In this document: one piece after another, positions 61,226-64,000 of the stretch
Layout of the letters: each line of letters begins with the position of its first letter
Numbering within the stretch: position 1 is the stretch's first letter
Assembly: GCA_016938175.1 (NCBI GenBank)
Contig: JAFGVE010000016.1
Span: 23,173 to 87,172 of the forward strand
Reading direction: 5' to 3'
Origin: Campylobacterales bacterium
Lineage (GTDB): Bacteria > Campylobacterota > Campylobacteria > Campylobacterales > Sulfurimonadaceae
DNA: 64,000 nt
Notes under the pieces: generated by a model
What the model was told of the DNA's origin: nothing
Database searches by the model: none
Seen by the model: only the letters and a program-made list of their open reading frames with translations
Translations under genes and position numbers: made by a program

Positions 61226-64000
61226 ATGAAAACAATAATAGGAACAGTTAAAGAACTTAAGGGAGACTACTTTGCACAAGACTCTGCAGGTAATATTATA
61301 AAGCTTCAAGTTGGCGATAAAATTACAAATGATATGCTAGTTTACGGTGCAGAAAATAATGCAAAAAATGCTGAAATTAAAATTGCAATGATGAATATGG
61401 GTGATGTTTTTTCACTCTCTGGAATGCAAAAGCAGGCATTTGACCCCTCTTTAACAGATATAGATACCATTGATGATGCAATCTCCCCAAAATCTCTCAA
61501 TAAAGCACTTTTAACTGAAGCCTATGATGAAAATATCTACTCTGATGAAGAGACAAGTGTAGATAAAGAAGATGATACCTTTAATGATGAGACAGAAGCA
61601 GGTGAAGAGCGTGTTGTAGGGCAATCAACTGATGACGTTTTCCTTGCACGTGATGGCGACTCTGTAGATATTGTTTCTACATTACGAAACGCACGTTTTT
61701 CACTCGGAAATCTTGCTTCTGGTGAAAATGAAATATTTTCAAGTCAATTAGAGTCACTAAGTACAACAGGTGTCTCAACACCGCCTTCTGCAACACCTGA
61801 TTATTTACTTGCACAATTTACAGACAACTTTGTGAGCGGGGTTACTTATACTACAAGCTCCGGTTTGAGTGGTTTGACAGGAGATAGCGGAGTTGCAGGT
61901 GAGTTTAAATATAAAGATGGAGATACAATTACATTTACTGTTGGTGATGTAGTTGTTGCAGAGTTCTCTGCTGATGTTATTCAAGGAGACATACTTTTCA
62001 TACAAGATATCGCTGGAGAAGCGCTAAGTGAAAGTAATGCTATGTATGTTGAAAACATGGCTATATTTTTACAAGCTCTCGATGCAGATTTACAGGACAC
62101 AACACCGGATGATGGTGTATTACAGACAAATGCTCTTGTAAATAATGCACAAAGCTACTCTACAAACATTACGATTACAGAAGAGATTCGAGAAGCTTTT
62201 ACTGGCTATATTGACCCAACAACTGGAAAAGCTTTAAATATCGCCGAGTCTGGTAAACAGATGATTTCTGATGCTCTTGCACATGTAAATATTGAGTTTA
62301 CTAGAGATACAGAACGTGATGAAGAGAATTTTGAAAATGTTTTTGAAACAGTGGCAATGGAACATGTTGCAGATACAATTCAAGAACTTGCTGGTGAAAG
62401 AGCTCCTGAATCGGCTCAAGAGCGTGAAGCTGACATAATTGAAGTGCCAGGTAGTGTGATTAAATATAACTACCTTACAGATGTTACTGGAAATGCAACG
62501 ATTAGCTTCTCTACTGATGATTTACTTGTAGGTGCAGTAGGACAGCAGGTTATTACTGAAAATTTACTTGTAAAAAATGTTGTCTTAGGAGCTGGATACG
62601 AAAGTATAGGAACACTTGTTAATGATGGAAACGGTCAATATCATATAGAGTTAAATGATGATGTGACACCGTATGATTTAGAAGGTCTAACTATAGATTA
62701 TAGAGTTGAAGACTGGACGGTATACCGTGATGTTACATCAACAACACTTGATACATACAAATCTCATCTCTCTGCTACTGTAGAAAATGTACCTGAAGAT
62801 GCACAATACAATCAATTTACACTCAATAGCTCCTTAGTATTTAGTGAAGATCAGTCTCTGACAATTAAATTTTCTCCTGAAACATCAGGAATAGATTTTG
62901 CCGAGTATTCAGATGACTTTACTGTTCCTTTAGAGTACTCTAATGATGGTGGAGTTACATGGAAGAGTATGGAAGTTGTTGGAAACTACATGCGTGATGA
63001 TTATGATAAGCCTTTACCAATATTTGGATTTGAACTTGAGGCAGGTAGTGAATCAGTTGAAATAAGAGTTCCAATTTTTGACGACCCTTATGAGGAGAGT
63101 GATATTGAAGTTATCGATATGCTTATTGAAGGTGAAAACTTCTATGCCGAAAATCTTCAGCCAGGTATTATAGATAATGATCCAATTGTCGAAGTTGATT
63201 TTGCAATTGTAAGTGAAGATGACGGCGAAGCTGTAATTACCATTTCTTTAGTTGATGCAAATAAAAACCCTATAACTAGTGGTGAAAATATAACTGTGAC
63301 GTATCAAACTGCAGATTTGAGTGCAAAGGCTGGTGAGGATTACACTCCTATAACGGGAACAATTACTATTCCTGCTGGTCAAAACTCTGTGACTGTTGCT
63401 GTGCCAATTATTGATGATACTATTATAGAAGAGACAGAGTTCTTATCATTAGAGTTGACTTCAGTATCTTCAAACGCAGTTTTAGGGGACCCAGAAGCAT
63501 CTATTCGTATTTATGATAATGATGTTATTAAAGTTACTGGAGAGACAAATGAAGAGGGTGAGCGTGTTGTATTTAAAGTAGATGTCTCAGACTATGTTCC
63601 TTCAAATGCTATCTTAAAGTTACATCCAACAAACTCAGGTGCAACAGCTACACAAGATCTTGATTATGATTCAACGACATTACGTGCATATTATGTTGAT
63701 GCTAGTGGAGAACATACTCTTGTAACAGATGCAAACAGTGGTTTTTCACTTCCAGAAGGTGTAAGTGAATTTTTTGTTTCATATGAAAGTATTGATGATA
63801 CACTCCTTGAAAATCCAGAAAGTGTGAAAATGCAAGTTTCTGCGAGCTTTGAGGATGGTAGTGGTGAGAGTGTACAGAAGATTGGACTCGGAACAGCAAC
63901 AATTGTAGAGAAAACACCAAGCATTTCAGTAAGTGCAGCGAGTGCGCAAGAGGGAGAGTATGAGGTATTTACAGTCTCTCTTTCAAACCAATCTACTCAA
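61226..64000 (+). CDS. Giant type I-secreted surface adhesin, LapA-like, N-terminal part
   Basis: The frame from the ATG at 61226 stays open for all 925 codons to the window edge; the gene continues beyond. The first ~60 residues (MKTIIGTVKELKGDYFAQD, IIKLQVGDKI) fit the N-terminal retention module that keeps LapA-type adhesins threaded in the outer-membrane duct. An acidic linker follows (DKEDDTFNDETEAGEE), then beta-rich repeats including a Calx-beta domain at about residues 651-765 (AGEDYTPITGTITIPAG, ending YDND). The protein is acidic and I noticed no cysteine, as in RTX adhesins. I see no TAAG- or PAAG-type LapG cleavage site in the first 150 residues. Confidence 0.88.
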   Translation, partial: MKTIIGTVKELKGDYFAQDSAGNIIKLQVGDKITNDMLVYGAENNAKNAEIKIAMMNMGDVFSLSGMQKQAFDPSLTDIDTIDDAISPKSLNKALLTEAYDENIYSDEETSVDKEDDTFNDETEAGEERVVGQSTDDVFLARDGDSVDIVSTLRNARFSLGNLASGENEIFSSQLESLSTTGVSTPPSATPDYLLAQFTDNFVSGVTYTTSSGLSGLTGDSGVAGEFKYKDGDTITFTVGDVVVAEFSADVIQGDILFIQDIAGEALSESNAMYVENMAIFLQALDADLQDTTPDDGVLQTNALVNNAQSYSTNITITEEIREAFTGYIDPTTGKALNIAESGKQMISDALAHVNIEFTRDTERDEENFENVFETVAMEHVADTIQELAGERAPESAQEREADIIEVPGSVIKYNYLTDVTGNATISFSTDDLLVGAVGQQVITENLLVKNVVLGAGYESIGTLVNDGNGQYHIELNDDVTPYDLEGLTIDYRVEDWTVYRDVTSTTLDTYKSHLSATVENVPEDAQYNQFTLNSSLVFSEDQSLTIKFSPETSGIDFAEYSDDFTVPLEYSNDGGVTWKSMEVVGNYMRDDYDKPLPIFGFELEAGSESVEIRVPIFDDPYEESDIEVIDMLIEGENFYAENLQPGIIDNDPIVEVDFAIVSEDDGEAVITISLVDANKNPITSGENITVTYQTADLSAKAGEDYTPITGTITIPAGQNSVTVAVPIIDDTIIEETEFLSLELTSVSSNAVLGDPEASIRIYDNDVIKVTGETNEEGERVVFKVDVSDYVPSNAILKLHPTNSGATATQDLDYDSTTLRAYYVDASGEHTLVTDANSGFSLPEGVSEFFVSYESIDDTLLENPESVKMQVSASFEDGSGESVQKIGLGTATIVEKTPSISVSAASAQEGEYEVFTVSLSNQSTQ

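Overview
The window is an AT-rich, gene-dense piece of a Campylobacterota chromosome, most likely Sulfurimonas or a close relative. That placement is inferred from several features: a peptidoglycan peptidase gene overlapping a bactofilin gene (the Helicobacter csd1-ccmA arrangement), a short tmRNA tag of Campylobacterota type beginning ANN, frequent TTG and GTG starts, -10 boxes (TATAAT) without a clear -35, and many signalling and c-type cytochrome genes. I see no rRNA, insertion sequence, prophage or CRISPR array.

Layout. 1-1.5 kb: an NsrR-like Rrf2 regulator faces a single-domain globin and an HPP-family membrane protein across two matching palindromes, probably a nitric oxide/nitrite stress cassette. 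1.6-7.1 kb: aroK, thioredoxin, uvrB, a DedA protein and pckA. 7.2-10.4 kb: tRNA-Val, then a periplasmic binding protein paired with a membrane GGDEF-EAL protein. 10.4-12.4 kb: a leftward set of PerR-like regulator, di-heme cytochrome c peroxidase and Tat-exported superoxide reductase, with two near-identical 23-bp palindromes at the promoters. 12.5-15.4 kb: tmRNA, two tandem tRNA-Phe genes, a UPF0126 protein, purN and mraY. 15.4-20.3 kb: gpmI and the fatty-acid cluster fabG-acpP-fabF-accA. 20.3-24.6 kb (leftward): DnaQ-like exonuclease, trpF, rpe, a STAS/CheX protein and an HDOD protein. 24.7-27.2 kb: rpmB, a K+ channel and argJ.

27.2-32.4 kb holds a probable five-gene operon: a cytochrome lipoprotein, an outer-membrane barrel, a P460-like cytochrome, an OmpR-type regulator and a histidine kinase. 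It is preceded by four copies of ATCTTCAC, two of them in an 11-bp tandem array typical of OmpR/PhoB binding. 32.4-39.1 kb: FAH hydrolase, transglutaminase-like protein, AraC/GyrI regulator, small barrel, gamma-carbonic anhydrase, ppk and lnt. 39.2-53.2 kb: yajC-secD-secF, a small membrane protein, and the long run leuS-lptE-GGDEF-folC-M23-bactofilin-mfd-ymdB.

53.8-64 kb is a type I secretion locus for a giant surface adhesin of the LapA type. It comprises a TolC duct fused to TSP3 repeats and an OmpA peptidoglycan-binding domain, a second OmpA protein, an ABC exporter with a dead C39-like domain and an altered H-loop, an HlyD adaptor, a LuxR-type regulator with a phosphoacceptor-less receiver, and the adhesin, whose reading frame runs off the right edge. 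The TolC-OmpA fusion with its regulator, and the two-component cytochrome operon, are the most unusual parts of the window.
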